Below, piece by piece: positions 42,066 to 53,631 of a DNA stretch of 64,000 nucleotides (position 1 is the stretch's first letter; every line of letters begins with the position of its first letter). This DNA comes from Polymorphobacter multimanifer (GTDB lineage: Bacteria; Pseudomonadota; Alphaproteobacteria; Sphingomonadales; Sphingomonadaceae), in NCBI RefSeq assembly GCF_014205635.1, contig NZ_JACIIV010000002.1, forward strand, positions 124,001 through 188,000. The letters run 5' to 3'. A model generated the notes under the pieces. The model was given only the letters and a program-made list of their open reading frames with translations. It was not told where the DNA came from and did not search any database. Both the position numbers and the translations under genes were made by a program.

Positions 42066-42833
42066 ATGAAACACCTGTTGACCGCCGCCATTGCAATCGT
42101 TCCGCTTCTGGCAACGCCTGCCAGTGCAGCCACATGGGCGTTCGGCACGCCAGGTTCTGCCGCCAATGTGGCGTCAAAGTCGGCAACTGCCGCCGGCGAT
42201 GGCGCGACCCTCACGGCCGTAGCCCGTCGCTTCACCCCCGCGCACACCACCGCCCTGACCAATGTGTCGCAGCTGCTTTCCACCACGGCAGGGGGTGCTG
42301 CTCTCACCATCCGCACCACCGTCCCGGGCATCGGCGTGACCGGCGGCGGCGACACGGTGCAGATCGACACCAACAGCGCGTCCCTGCGTGAGGCGATCCT
42401 CATCACCACCAATGCATCGCAGGCGTTGCGGTTGACCGGCCTCAAGCTTTCTTCGGTCGACGCCAACGATACACTGCGCATCTATGGCGTCGATGCGCTC
42501 GGCGCGCTGACCTCGATCGGATTCACCACCGGCCTTCCGGCGCGCATCGCCCAGGGCCTCGATGGTGCTGCCAGCTTCACCTCGACGAACGCCAATGGCG
42601 GCACCGTCTCGCTCACATTCAACAATCCCGTCCTCACCCCCTATTTCGGTTATGTGTTCACCACCGCCGTCGGCGGTGATGTCAGCTTCGGCGGCGATCT
42701 CGGCCAAGGCTATCGTCTCGACGCGCTGAGCGGCTACACCGTTCCCGAGCCGGCGACCTGGGCCATGCTGCTTACCGGCTTCGGCCTTGTCGGCGCTTCG
42801 ATGCGTCGCCGCCAGCGCACCGTCGTTGCCTGA
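42066..42833 (+). CDS. PEPxxWA-CTERM sorting-domain protein
   Basis: 255 residues from ATG 42066 (GGGGGA ribosome site). Signal peptide MKHLLTAAIAIVPLLATPASA, a Thr/Ser/Gly-rich beta domain, and the exosortase sorting tail: VPEPATWAMLLTGFGLVGAS then MRRRQR. The tail is cut and the protein attached to or released at the surface by an exosortase, which is not encoded in this window. Such proteins usually accompany exopolysaccharide production. Confidence 0.92.
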   Translation: MKHLLTAAIAIVPLLATPASAATWAFGTPGSAANVASKSATAAGDGATLTAVARRFTPAHTTALTNVSQLLSTTAGGAALTIRTTVPGIGVTGGGDTVQIDTNSASLREAILITTNASQALRLTGLKLSSVDANDTLRIYGVDALGALTSIGFTTGLPARIAQGLDGAASFTSTNANGGTVSLTFNNPVLTPYFGYVFTTAVGGDVSFGGDLGQGYRLDALSGYTVPEPATWAMLLTGFGLVGASMRRRQRTVVA

Positions 42834-42860
42834 TCCTGCTCCTGCCCTTTGGCGACAGGG

Positions 42861-43337
42861 TCAGCCCCAGTCGCCGAAGGGCAGGATCTCGGCATAAGCC
42901 GCGAGCGAGCCGCCCGCCACCGGTCGGCCCGCGCGCAGCAGGAATGCATCCGCCACAATACAGGCCTGCTGCTCGATCCCGTAATCCGCAAAGCGCTTTC
43001 CTGCCTGCAAACGGTAGCGATAAGGCGCCCAGGGTGCCCGCTTCAGCAACAGGTTGATCCCATGCTGGTGCTGCCACACATGCGTCAGTTCGTGGATGAA
43101 ATGCGCCTGCATCCCGAGCCGATCCGAGGCATAGCATGGCGACCAATTGGGGCCGTTGGGATGGCACCAGACATGGCCATCGGGTGCCATGGTGATCCAC
43201 CACGGTTGCAGCATCCACCACTTCTGCCGCCGTATCGTCACCGGATCGGCATCGAGCGTCGTCCCGAACACGCTGGCCAGCAGGACCCGCTCGGACCCGG
43301 TCAGGTTGCGGATCAGCTGGGTGTCAGTGGCCGGCAT
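42861..43337 (-). CDS. HExxH zincin-like protein ('vgr-related')
   Basis: 158 residues from ATG 43337, overlapping the end of the copper chaperone gene by 14 bases. Motif H82-E83-L-T-H86 (IHELTHVWQHQHG) is a metallopeptidase zinc site, with YGIEQQACIVADAF further on as a possible third ligand (Glu). The middle is Trp-rich (QKWWMLQPWWITM). Sphingomonad relatives are often labelled vgr-related without a type VI secretion link. No signal peptide is seen, so it is probably cytoplasmic. Confidence 0.72.
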   Translation of the reverse strand: MPATDTQLIRNLTGSERVLLASVFGTTLDADPVTIRRQKWWMLQPWWITMAPDGHVWCHPNGPNWSPCYASDRLGMQAHFIHELTHVWQHQHGINLLLKRAPWAPYRYRLQAGKRFADYGIEQQACIVADAFLLRAGRPVAGGSLAAYAEILPFGDWG

Positions 43338-43782
43338 GCGGGTTGGGCTGCGCGCTGCCCGCACTGCGCACTTCGGCAAGCGCGCTGATCCGCGCGCCGG
43401 ACTGGAAACGCAGCGTGATCGGCACCGCCTTGCCCGGGTTTTCGAGGCCGAACAGCATCAGATGATAGCCGCCCGACTTGAACTCGACCGTTTCGCCGGC
43501 CTTGATCGGCAAGCTGCCGATGGCGGACATTTTCATCACCCCGCCGTCCATCGTCATCTGGTGCATTTCAACCCGGGCAACCTTCGTGTCGGTACCCGTC
43601 GCATCGGCGCCCACCAGCACATCGGGTTTGTTGCCATTGGTGAAGCTGAAATAGCCCGCGGCCGGTCGGCCAGGTGCGGGATTGATCCGCACCCACGCCC
43701 CCTTGATGCCATCGGCAGCCGGTGCTGCCACGGCCGGCATCGGCAGAGCCAGGGCAAGGGCGATCGCGAAGTGGGTACGCAC
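43324..43782 (-). CDS. PCu(A)C copper chaperone
   Basis: 152 residues from GTG 43782, chosen because AGGAG lies 8 bases before it and a signal peptide follows directly (THFAIALALALPMPAVAA). The copper motif is exact: H74-x10-M85-x21-H107-x-M109. A terminal HAGH adds His ligands. Periplasmic PCu(A)C proteins deliver Cu(I) to the CuA site of cytochrome c oxidase. Coupled to the zincin gene downstream by overlap. Confidence 0.92.
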   Translation of the reverse strand: MRTHFAIALALALPMPAVAAPAADGIKGAWVRINPAPGRPAAGYFSFTNGNKPDVLVGADATGTDTKVARVEMHQMTMDGGVMKMSAIGSLPIKAGETVEFKSGGYHLMLFGLENPGKAVPITLRFQSGARISALAEVRSAGSAQPNPHAGH

Positions 43783-43843
43783 GATGGGTCTCCTGTGTTC
43801 GGATCGCTGCACTAGGCGTTTCAACAAGGCCTGTCACCGCCTC

Positions 43844-43872
43844 CTTGCAGCGCGAAATGCCGCTTCCTATAT
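43844..43872 (+). promoter_or_regulatory. dnaK: Heat-shock (sigma-32) promoter of dnaK
   Basis: CTTGCA at 43844-43849 and CCTATAT at 43866-43872, 16 bases apart. The -10 matches the alphaproteobacterial sigma-32 form CYTATNT at every position; the -35 matches CTTGAC at its first four. Transcription should begin near 43880, about 80 bases before the dnaK ATG. Confidence 0.72.
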
Positions 43873-43960
43873 CCGCCTCACTTGAACAACAGATGACGGA
43901 CGATGGCTGTCGCCGCCGCATGGGGCGTCAGTGCACGGGCCGGAAGCAAGAGGGACAGAC

Positions 43961-45856
<1,896 letters not shown>

Positions 45857-45919
45857 GCCCCATGCGCCGGGTCGTGACGATGCTCACGGCTCGGCAGGGT
45901 TCTGGGGATCGCACCGGCC

Positions 45920-47077
45920 ATGAGCACCGACATCGACTATTACGAGCTGCTCGAAGTGCAGCGTGGCGCCGATGATGCCACGCTGAAGAGCAGCTACCGC
46001 CGGCTGGCCATGCGCTGGCACCCCGACAAGAACCCCGGCGACACGGCCGCCGAACAGCGTTTCAAGGCGATCAGCGAAGCCTATGATTGCCTGAAGGACG
46101 CTCAGAAGCGCGCCGCCTATGATCGCTACGGCCATGCCGCCTACACCCAGCAGGCAAGCGGCGGTGGCGCTGGACCCCAGGATTTCGGCGGCTTTTCCGA
46201 TATTTTCGAGAACATCTTCGGCGAGTTCATGGGCGGTGGCGGCGGTCGCCAGCGCCGCAGCGGCCCTGCGCGCGGGCAGGATCTGCGCTACGATCTCGAA
46301 CTCAACCTCGAAGAGGCGTTCGTCGGCAAGGCCGCCAGCCTTGAAGTGGAGACCGCAGTCAATTGCGAGCCGTGCGGCGGCACCGGCGCCAAGCCCGGCA
46401 CCTCGGCGCGCACCTGCACCACGTGCCAGGGCCAGGGCCGGGTCGGAATGCGCCAGGGGCTGTTCATGGTCGAGCGCGCCTGCCCGGCCTGTCATGGGAC
46501 CGGCCAGGTCATCGCCGATCCGTGCGACACATGCAGTGGTGCGGGCCGCGTCGACAAGCGCCGCACCCTGTCGGTCAATATTCCGCGCGGCGTCGATGAC
46601 GGCACCCGTATCCGTGTCGCGGGAGAAGGCGAAGCCGGTGCGCGCGGTGGGCCTTCGGGCGATCTCTACATCTTCGTGCACATGAAGCCGCACAGCTTCT
46701 TCAAGCGCGAAGGCACGACGCTGTTCACCACCGCCCCCATTTCCATCACCACCGCAGCGCTTGGTGGCGAGATCGAAGTGCCCGGGCTGGACCGTGATGC
46801 CGCGGTCATCAAGATTCCGCACGGCACCCAGACCGGCAAGCAGTTCCGCGTGCGCGGCCGCGGCATGCCGGCGCTCAATGGCGGCGTCGCCGGCGGCGGC
46901 TTCGGCGATCTGGTGGTGCAGATCGAAGTGGAAACCCCGGTCAAGCTCACCAAGCGGCAGCGCGAGCTGCTCCAGGAGTTCCAGCAGCTCGAAGCCGAGG
47001 AGGGTGGCAAGAACACGCCCCGCCAATCGGGCTTCTTCGACAAGCTGCGCGACGCCTGGAACGAGCTGACCGATTAG
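45920..47077 (+). CDS. dnaJ: Chaperone DnaJ (Hsp40)
   Basis: 385 residues. J-domain with HPD at 34-36, Gly/Phe-rich linker with [13 protein letters not shown], and four CXXCXGXG zinc repeats ([32 protein letters not shown]). Both C-terminal substrate domains are present. It hands clients to DnaK and stimulates its ATPase. It lies 63 bases after dnaK, presumably on the same heat-shock transcript. Confidence 0.97.
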   Translation: MSTDIDYYELLEVQRGADDATLKSSYRRLAMRWHPDKNPGDTAAEQRFKAISEAYDCLKDAQKRAAYDRYGHAAYTQQASGGGAGPQDFGGFSDIFENIFGEFMGGGGGRQRRSGPARGQDLRYDLELNLEEAFVGKAASLEVETAVNCEPCGGTGAKPGTSARTCTTCQGQGRVGMRQGLFMVERACPACHGTGQVIADPCDTCSGAGRVDKRRTLSVNIPRGVDDGTRIRVAGEGEAGARGGPSGDLYIFVHMKPHSFFKREGTTLFTTAPISITTAALGGEIEVPGLDRDAAVIKIPHGTQTGKQFRVRGRGMPALNGGVAGGGFGDLVVQIEVETPVKLTKRQRELLQEFQQLEAEEGGKNTPRQSGFFDKLRDAWNELTD

Positions 47078-47119
47078 GGTGGTCTTCCCCCGCTGCCGGG
47101 CAACCGCTAGGGCGGACGT

Positions 47120-47563
47120 GTGAAAATCTGCATCGTCTCGTCTTGCGGCGGTCATCTGACCGAAGTGCGGGCGCTCATGCCCGCCTATGCCGCGCACGCG
47201 CATTTCTACGTGCTCAACGACAAGGCGTTGCTGCCGCCGGACATGGTCGGCCGCACGGATTTCATCGTCCACTCCGAGCGGGACTGGCGCTTCTTCGTCA
47301 ATCTGTGGGAGGCTTTCCGCATCCTTCGCCGCGAGCGGCCCGATGTCATCCTTTCCACCGGCGCCGGCCCCGCAGTCCCCTTCGCCCTTGTCGGCCGCGC
47401 GCTGTTCGGCTGCCGTATCCTGTTCGTCGAGTCGATCACCCGCATCAGCGCGCCCAGCATGACCGGCAAGCTGATGTACCGGCTGGCGCACGATTTCTTC
47501 TACCAGTGGGAAAGCCTTGGCCGTTTCTTCCCGCGCGGCCGGCTCGGCGGACCGCTGCTGTGA
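47120..47563 (+). CDS. Alg14/PssD-like glycosyltransferase membrane subunit (copy 1)
   Basis: 147 residues from GTG 47120. KICIVSSCGGHLTEV is the GGH loop of Alg14/PssD proteins, followed by LRRERPDVILSTGAGPAVPFALVGRALFGCRILFVES, a membrane-associated segment in this family, and TGKLMYRLAHDFFYQW. Alg14-type subunits anchor the catalytic Alg13-type subunit and bind the lipid acceptor. The next gene encodes that partner and overlaps this one (GTGA). Confidence 0.88.
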   Translation: MKICIVSSCGGHLTEVRALMPAYAAHAHFYVLNDKALLPPDMVGRTDFIVHSERDWRFFVNLWEAFRILRRERPDVILSTGAGPAVPFALVGRALFGCRILFVESITRISAPSMTGKLMYRLAHDFFYQWESLGRFFPRGRLGGPLL

Positions 47564-48087
47564 GCGGCACCTTCGTTTCGGTGGGCAACTGCACCCAGCC
47601 CTTTCCAAGGCTGCTCGACGCCATCGCAGCGCTGGCCCCCACACTGCCGCAACCGCTGGTGGTGCAGCATGGCGCGGGCAGCTTCACCCTCGCCAACGCC
47701 AGCGCCAGCGCCAGCGCCTTTCTCCCCATGGCGGATTTCGAAGCGCGGGTGGCAAACGCCGAGCTGCTCGTCCTCCATGCCGGTGCCGGCTCGGTCATCC
47801 ATGCCGTCCGTGCCGGGCGAATGCCGGTGGTGATGCCGCGCCGCGCAGCACTCGGCGAGCATGTCGACGATCACCAGCTCGAATTTGCCCGGGCGCTCGA
47901 CGCCGCCGGCCGGGTGGCCATGGCGGAAACTCCCGCCGATCTTCCCGCCGCCATCGCCCGCTCGGTTGCCAGGCTGCACGGCGATGGCGGCTCCGATCCC
48001 GCCACCAGCCGCATGCTGGGGTTGGTGGAAGCGACGCTGGCGCGCTATGCCGCTGAGAAATCCGGGCAGTCCGCTGCCTGGCGATAA
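47560..48087 (+). CDS. Alg13/PssE-like glycosyltransferase catalytic subunit (copy 1)
   Basis: 175 residues from GTG 47560, overlapping the copy-1 PssD-like stop. FVSVGNCTQPFPRLLDAI opens the GT28 C-terminal fold, and LLVLHAGAGSVIHAVRAGRMPVVMPRRAALGEHVDDHQLEFARAL is the UDP-sugar binding site. With the Alg14-like partner it should form one two-piece enzyme adding a sugar to a lipid-linked glycan. Confidence 0.88.
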   Translation: MSGTFVSVGNCTQPFPRLLDAIAALAPTLPQPLVVQHGAGSFTLANASASASAFLPMADFEARVANAELLVLHAGAGSVIHAVRAGRMPVVMPRRAALGEHVDDHQLEFARALDAAGRVAMAETPADLPAAIARSVARLHGDGGSDPATSRMLGLVEATLARYAAEKSGQSAAWR

Positions 48088-48099
48088 CCGGAGTCAAGC

Positions 48100-49857
48100 A
48101 TGAGTATCATCATCGGCGTCAACGCCTATCACGGCGATTCGGCCGCCTGCCTCGTTCGTGACGGCAAGCTGGTCGCCGCCGCCGAGGAGGAGCGCTTCCG
48201 CCGCGTCAAGCATTGGGCCGGCTTTCCATCGGAATCGATCCGCTATTGCCTCGCCGAAGCCGGGCTCACGCTTGCCGATGTCGATCACATCGCCCTCAAT
48301 CAGGACACCTCGGCCAATCTGGTGCGCAAGATCACCTATGCCGCCCTCAAGCGCCCGAGCCTGTCCCTCATCTCCGACCGCATCCGCAACAAGCGCGAAC
48401 GCCTCGGTGTCGCCGAGCAGCTCGATGCCACGCTCGGCAAGGGTTTCAAGGGCCGCGTCCACCAGGTCGAGCACCATTTGGCGCACCTGTCCTCCGCCTT
48501 CCACGTCTCGCCCTTCGAGGAGGCCGCGGTGGTCAGCGTCGATGGTTTCGGCGATTTCGCCAGTGCGGCCTGGGGCTATGGCCGCGGGTCCGAGATCAGC
48601 ATCGACGACAAGGTGTATTTCCCGCACTCACTCGGCATCTTCTACGAGGCCCTCACCAAGTGGCTCGGCTTCCCCCACTATGGCGACGAATACAAGGTGA
48701 TGGGCCTCGCCCCCTATGGCGCGCCCGATCACCTCGATGCGATGCGCAAGATCGTGCTTCTGCAGGATGATGGCAGCTTCAAGCTCGACCTCGCCTTCTT
48801 CCGCCACGCCACCGAAAAGGTGAGCTACGAGTGGGAAAACGGCGCCCCGGTCTCCGCCAGCAATCTCTTCACCCCTGCGTTGGAAGGCCTGCTCGGCCCC
48901 GCCCGCCAGCCCGGCACCGAGCTCACCCAGCGCCACAAGGATATCGCCCGCTCGGTGCAGGCGATGTACGAGGAAGCTTTCTTCCACCTGCTCGCCGCCG
49001 TCCATGCCAAGCACGGCGGAACGCGCATCTGCATCGCCGGCGGCTGCGGCATGAACTCGGTCGCCAACGGCAAGATCTACAGCCGCTCGCCCTTCCGCGA
49101 GGCCTATATCCAGTCCGCTGCCGGCGATGCCGGTGGCGCCATCGGCGCCGCCTTCGCCGTCTGGCACGAAGCCGGCGGCAGCCGTGACTTCGTGATGGAC
49201 CACGCCTATTGGGGCCCCCACGCCACGCCGGACGAGCTCCAGACCCTCGTGGAAGCCCAGCGCACCGCGATCGAAGCCGCCGGCTGCACCATCACCCATG
49301 TTGCCGACGAAGCAGCGCTCTGCACCCGCACCGCCACCGCCATCGCCGCCGGCAAGGTCATCGGCTGGTTCCAGGGCCGCATGGAATGGGGCCCCCGTGC
49401 GCTCGGCAACCGCTCGATCCTCGGTGATCCGCGCCGCGCCGACATGAAGGATTTCCTAAACCTCAAGATCAAGCGCCGCGAAAGCTTCCGCCCCTTCGCC
49501 CCCAGCGTCCTCGCCGAGGCGGTGCCCGACTGGTTCACCGAAACCGACGACGTGCCCTTCATGATGCAGGTCTATCCCATCCGTCCCGAGCGCCAGGCCA
49601 GCATCCCCGCGGTCTGCCACGTCGATGGCTCGGGCCGGCTGCAGACGGTGCGCGCCGAAACCAACCCCCGCTACCACCGCCTCATCAGCGCCTTCGAGGC
49701 GCAGACCGGCGTGCCGATGCTCCTCAACACCAGCTTCAACGAGAACGAGCCCGTCGTCTGCCAGCCGCAAGAGGCGCTCGATTGCTTCCTGCGCACGCGC
49801 ATGGACGTGCTTGTGCTCGGGGACTGGCTCATCGAGCGCCACGAAAGCCCCGCGTGA
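48100..49857 (+). CDS. Carbamoyltransferase (NodU/TobZ family)
   Basis: 585 residues. Kae1-like N-terminal domain: IIGVNAYHGDSAACLVRDGKLVAAAEEERFRRVKH, then the metal His in VHQVEHHLAHLSSAF and VVSVDGFGDFASA. YrdC-like C-terminal part: GWFQGRMEWGPRALGNRSILGDPRR and LNLKIKRRESFRPFAPSV. These enzymes transfer a carbamoyl group from carbamoyl phosphate to a sugar hydroxyl, as in Nod factors and nebramycin. Between glycosyltransferase genes, the natural target is a sugar of the surface glycan. Confidence 0.93.
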   Translation: MSIIIGVNAYHGDSAACLVRDGKLVAAAEEERFRRVKHWAGFPSESIRYCLAEAGLTLADVDHIALNQDTSANLVRKITYAALKRPSLSLISDRIRNKRERLGVAEQLDATLGKGFKGRVHQVEHHLAHLSSAFHVSPFEEAAVVSVDGFGDFASAAWGYGRGSEISIDDKVYFPHSLGIFYEALTKWLGFPHYGDEYKVMGLAPYGAPDHLDAMRKIVLLQDDGSFKLDLAFFRHATEKVSYEWENGAPVSASNLFTPALEGLLGPARQPGTELTQRHKDIARSVQAMYEEAFFHLLAAVHAKHGGTRICIAGGCGMNSVANGKIYSRSPFREAYIQSAAGDAGGAIGAAFAVWHEAGGSRDFVMDHAYWGPHATPDELQTLVEAQRTAIEAAGCTITHVADEAALCTRTATAIAAGKVIGWFQGRMEWGPRALGNRSILGDPRRADMKDFLNLKIKRRESFRPFAPSVLAEAVPDWFTETDDVPFMMQVYPIRPERQASIPAVCHVDGSGRLQTVRAETNPRYHRLISAFEAQTGVPMLLNTSFNENEPVVCQPQEALDCFLRTRMDVLVLGDWLIERHESPA

Positions 49858-50603
49858 AAATCACCATCATCACCGCCGTCTACAACCGCGAGGCAACCAT
49901 CGGCGCGGCGCTCGCCAGCCTGCACGCGCAGACGCACGCGCACATCGAGCACCTGATCATCGACGGTGGCTCCACCGATGGCACCCTTGCCATCCTCCGC
50001 GCCGCCGCGACCCGTGCCGACACCACCCTCGTCTCCGAGCCCGATCACGGCATCTACGACGCCCTCAACAAGGGTCTCGCCCGCGCCACCGGGGACGTCA
50101 TCGGCATCCTCCATTCCGATGACGAATTTGCCGATCCACAGGTCCTCGCCGATGTCGCTGCCGCCTTCGCCGCCAGTCCTACCGACGCCGTCTATGGCGA
50201 TCTCGATTATGTCGCCGCCGATGGCAGCGGTCGCATCATCCGCCACTGGCGCTCGGGCCCCTATTCCCGGTCCCGCCTCGCCCGCGGCTGGATGCCGCCC
50301 CATCCCGCCCTCTTCATCCGCAAACCCGTCATCGACCGCCACGGCGGCTACGACACCCGCCTGCGCATCGCCGCCGACTATGACGCCATCCTGCGCTGGT
50401 TCACCCGCGGCCACGTCGCCCCCGCCTATGTCCCTCGTGTGCTGGTGCGAATGCGCGTCGGCGGCGAATCGAACCGCAGCCTCGAGCGGATTATCCGCAA
50501 ATCGCGTGAAGACCTGGAAGCGCTGCGCCAGAACAAGGTCGGTGGCCTCAGCGCGCTCGCATGGAAGAACCTGAGCAAGTTGCCGCAATTCCTACGCCGG
50601 TAG
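49854..50603 (+). CDS. Family 2 glycosyltransferase
   Basis: 249 residues from GTG 49854, overlapping the carbamoyltransferase stop. GT-A fold: KITIITAVYNREATIGAALASLHAQ, IIDGGSTDGTLAILR, HGIYDALNKGLARATGDVIGILHSDDEF with the metal-binding Asp pair at 89-90, and MPPHPALFIRK. It resembles WcaA-type enzymes that build colanic-acid-like repeats. Last gene of the glycan set; its 3' end overlaps folC on the other strand by 12 bases. Confidence 0.92.
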   Translation: MKITIITAVYNREATIGAALASLHAQTHAHIEHLIIDGGSTDGTLAILRAAATRADTTLVSEPDHGIYDALNKGLARATGDVIGILHSDDEFADPQVLADVAAAFAASPTDAVYGDLDYVAADGSGRIIRHWRSGPYSRSRLARGWMPPHPALFIRKPVIDRHGGYDTRLRIAADYDAILRWFTRGHVAPAYVPRVLVRMRVGGESNRSLERIIRKSREDLEALRQNKVGGLSALAWKNLSKLPQFLRR

Positions 50604-51938
50604 CGGGCCATTTTCCTTGAGCAGTGTGCCCGCCAGATGCAGCGAGCCGCACACCAGCACCCGCGCCGGCTGGCCGAGCCGCGCAAATGCCTGCCCCAGC
50701 GAATCCGCTGCCACCGCATCGAGCCCCGCCGTCGCCGCACACGCCGCTAGGTCGAGCGGCGCCAGCCCGGCATGACCCTCCACCGGCACCGCGATCAGCT
50801 TCGTGCCGGCGGGAAAGCATTTCAAAAAGCCGTCATGGTCCTTCGAGGCAAGCATCCCCACCACCAGCAACAGCGGAAGCGGCGGCTTGTGCGTCACGAT
50901 AAAGCTCGAAAGTGCCCGCCCGGCAGACGGATTGTGCGCGCCATCGATCCATAGTTCGGACCCTAGCGGCAGCAGGTCGAACAACGGGCCCTCATGGATA
51001 TGCTGCAGCCGTGCCGGCCATTCCGCCCAGCCCATCGCCGCGCGCAGCGCCGCCTCGGGCACCGCCAGCCGGCTCTGCGCGCGCAGCATGGCGATGGCGA
51101 GCCCGGCATTGTCGACCTGGTGCTGCCCCGGCAGCCGCGGCAGCGGCAGTGCCAGCCGCCCGGCAGCGTCACGGAAGTGCAGCTGACCTTCATAGCCTGC
51201 AGCGTCCCAATCATCGCCGCGCAGCAGCAATTTCGCACCCGCCACGCCGGCCACTTCGGCTATCCGCGCCGCCACGGTGCGCGGGTAGCGCGCCGTCACC
51301 AGCGGCACGCCGCGCTTGGCGATGCCGGCCTTTTCGCCGGCAATTGCCAGGATCGTGTTGCCCAGGAACTGCTGATGGTCGAGCCCCAGCGCTGCAATCC
51401 CCGTCACCAGCGGCGCGGCAATCACGTTGGTCGCATCCATCCGGCCGCCCAGCCCGACTTCGATGACGCACGCATCGGCCGGCACCCGCGAAAAGGCAAT
51501 GAAGGCGAGTGCGGTCGTAAGCTCGAAAAAAGTGATCGGCTGGCCGGCGTTGCGTGCCAGCAGCTCGCGCAGCAGCTCGGCCAGCGCATCATCGTCGATA
51601 AGCTGCCCGGCCAACCGGATGCGCTCGTTGAAGCGCACCAGATGGGGGGAGGTATAGCAATGGACGCGCAGGCCCGCAGCCTCCAGCCCTGCGCGCAGGA
51701 ACGCCACCGTCGAGCCCTTGCCATTGGTGCCCGCCACATGAAATACCGGCGGCATCCGCGCTTCCGGGTTGCCGAACCGGTCGAGCAGCCGCTGCAGCCG
51801 GCCGAGCGTCAGGTCGATCTCGCGCGGGTGCAGCGAATAGGCAGCGGCGAGCAGCGCATCGAGCACCGGATTGTCCGAGCGGGCGCGCGGCATCATCGCG
51901 CCACTCCCATCAGATGTGCCGCCCCCCGCCGTGGCCAT
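50592..51938 (-). CDS. folC: Bifunctional folylpolyglutamate/dihydrofolate synthase
   Basis: 448 residues. ATP loop VAGTNGKGSTVAFL, then SPHLVRFNERIRLAG, FFELTTALAFIAF, EVGLGGRMDATN (family-typical) and WIDGAHNPSAG in the C-terminal domain. It adds L-glutamate to dihydropteroate and folates. Start ATG 51938 overlaps the accD stop (TGATG); accD-folC is a common pair. Confidence 0.95.
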   Translation of the reverse strand: MATAGGGTSDGSGAMMPRARSDNPVLDALLAAAYSLHPREIDLTLGRLQRLLDRFGNPEARMPPVFHVAGTNGKGSTVAFLRAGLEAAGLRVHCYTSPHLVRFNERIRLAGQLIDDDALAELLRELLARNAGQPITFFELTTALAFIAFSRVPADACVIEVGLGGRMDATNVIAAPLVTGIAALGLDHQQFLGNTILAIAGEKAGIAKRGVPLVTARYPRTVAARIAEVAGVAGAKLLLRGDDWDAAGYEGQLHFRDAAGRLALPLPRLPGQHQVDNAGLAIAMLRAQSRLAVPEAALRAAMGWAEWPARLQHIHEGPLFDLLPLGSELWIDGAHNPSAGRALSSFIVTHKPPLPLLLVVGMLASKDHDGFLKCFPAGTKLIAVPVEGHAGLAPLDLAACAATAGLDAVAADSLGQAFARLGQPARVLVCGSLHLAGTLLKENGPLPA

Positions 51939-52801
51939 CAGCCCGGCAGCACTTCGCGTCGCCGCGCGGTGAGCATGCCGATCAGCCGTGCGAGCGTGTC
52001 CTTCAGGTCGCGGCGGTGCACCACCATGTCGAGCATCCCGTGCGCCAGCAGATATTCGGCGCGCTGGAAGCCCTCGGGCAGTTTCTCGCGGATCGTCTGC
52101 TCGATCACCCGCTGCCCGGCAAACCCGATCAGCGCATTGGGCTCGGCAATCTGCACATCACCGAGCATCGCATAACTCGCGGTCACTCCGCCGGTGGTGG
52201 GGTCGGTCAGCACCACGATATACGGCAGCCCGGCTTCGTGCAGCTCGGCGATGCCCACAGTGGTCCGCGGCATCTGCATCAGGCTCAAGATGCCCTCCTG
52301 CATCCGCGCCCCGCCGGCCGCCGTGAACACCACGAAGGGTGCCGTGGCTGCGATCGCCGCCTGCACGCCGGCCAGAAAGGCCTCGCCCACGCCCAGCCCC
52401 ATCGAGCCGCCCATGAACGCGAAGTTCTGTACCGCCACCACGGCGCGGTGGCCGCCGATGTCGCCGCTCGCCAGCGTCATCGCCTCGGTCTCGCCGGTGG
52501 CGGTCCGCGCCGCCTTCAGCCGGTCCTGGTAGCGCTTCTGGTCACGAAACCTGAGCGGGTCCTCGGGCACCTTGGGGCTGGCGATCGGCGTCCATTCGCC
52601 GTCGAACAGCTGGGCGAAGCGCGCCTGCGGGCCGATGCGCTCATGATGGTCGCAGCGCGGGCACACGCTGTCATTCTCTTCCCATTCCTTGGTGTAGAGC
52701 ATGGCACCGCAGTTCTTGCACTTGGTCCACAGATTGTCGGGCGTGTCCCGCCGGCCGATGAAATCGGTCATGCGTTGGCGGGTGCGGGTCAACCAGCTCA
52801 T
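51938..52801 (-). CDS. accD: Acetyl-CoA carboxylase carboxyltransferase subunit beta
   Basis: 287 residues. Zinc finger with C28, C31, C47 and C50 ([31 protein letters not shown]). The crotonase-type core has [17 protein letters not shown] and [16 protein letters not shown]. With AccA it transfers CO2 from biotin to acetyl-CoA for fatty-acid synthesis. Start overlaps the trpA stop (ATGA). Confidence 0.96.
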   Translation of the reverse strand: MSWLTRTRQRMTDFIGRRDTPDNLWTKCKNCGAMLYTKEWEENDSVCPRCDHHERIGPQARFAQLFDGEWTPIASPKVPEDPLRFRDQKRYQDRLKAARTATGETEAMTLASGDIGGHRAVVAVQNFAFMGGSMGLGVGEAFLAGVQAAIAATAPFVVFTAAGGARMQEGILSLMQMPRTTVGIAELHEAGLPYIVVLTDPTTGGVTASYAMLGDVQIAEPNALIGFAGQRVIEQTIREKLPEGFQRAEYLLAHGMLDMVVHRRDLKDTLARLIGMLTARRREVLPG

Positions 52802-53631
52802 GCGGCAGCCTCCTGGTGGCGTGCGGTGCGGATGGCGCCGGCAAGCGCCGCCACCTGCGCACCCACGCGGGCGGGAATATCATTGGCGCGCTCGGCGGCC
52901 GCAGCCCCGATGGCATCGACGAGCGCCGATCCCACCACCACTGCATCGGCATGGACGGCGATGGCTGCGGCCTGCTCGGGCGACCGCACACCGAAGCCCA
53001 CCGCAATCGGCAGGGCGGTGCTGGCCTTCAGCCGCGCCACGGCAGCGGCAATGTCGGTGGCAGTGGCGGCATTGGCGCCGGTCACGCCCGCCACGGCGAC
53101 ATAATAGAGGAAGCCCGAAGCGCCTTCGAGCACGCGCGGCAGCCGTGCTACATCGGTCGTCGGCGTGGCGAGCCGTACCAGATGCAGCCCGTGCGCGCCC
53201 AGATGCGGCACCAGCTCATCGGCCTCCTCGGGCGGCAGGTCGACGACGATCGTGCCATCGAGCCCGGCGGCAGCAGCATCGGCAGCAAAGCGGTCGGGGC
53301 CATAGGCGAGGATCGGGTTGAAATAGCCCATCAGGATCAACGGCGTATCGGCATCGGTCGCGCGGAACGCTTGCACCATTGCCAGCACGTCGCGCAGCCG
53401 CGTGCCGCCGGCGAGGCTGCGCAGATTGCCCGCCTGAATGGCCGCACCATCGGCCATCGGATCGGTGAACGGCATGCCGATCTCGATGATGTCCGCCCCC
53501 GCCGCCGGCAGCGCCGCAAGGATGGCGGCCGAAGTTTCGAGATCGGGATCGCCCGCCGTCACGAAGGTCACCAACGCCGCGCGGTTGTCCGCCCGGCACG
53601 CCGCGAAGCGCGCGGAAAGCCGATCGTTCAA
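52798..53631 (-). CDS. trpA: Tryptophan synthase alpha chain
   Basis: 277 residues from TTG 53631, which overlaps the trpB stop (TTGA). No Met occurs before residue 53, so TTG is the only sensible start. [14 protein letters not shown], catalytic Glu50 in [11 protein letters not shown], Asp61 in DPMADG, and the late [10 protein letters not shown]. It splits indole-3-glycerol phosphate to indole, which passes to TrpB. Translation probably depends on coupling to trpB because of the weak TTG codon. Confidence 0.95.
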   Translation of the reverse strand: MNDRLSARFAACRADNRAALVTFVTAGDPDLETSAAILAALPAAGADIIEIGMPFTDPMADGAAIQAGNLRSLAGGTRLRDVLAMVQAFRATDADTPLILMGYFNPILAYGPDRFAADAAAAGLDGTIVVDLPPEEADELVPHLGAHGLHLVRLATPTTDVARLPRVLEGASGFLYYVAVAGVTGANAATATDIAAAVARLKASTALPIAVGFGVRSPEQAAAIAVHADAVVVGSALVDAIGAAAAERANDIPARVGAQVAALAGAIRTARHQEAAA

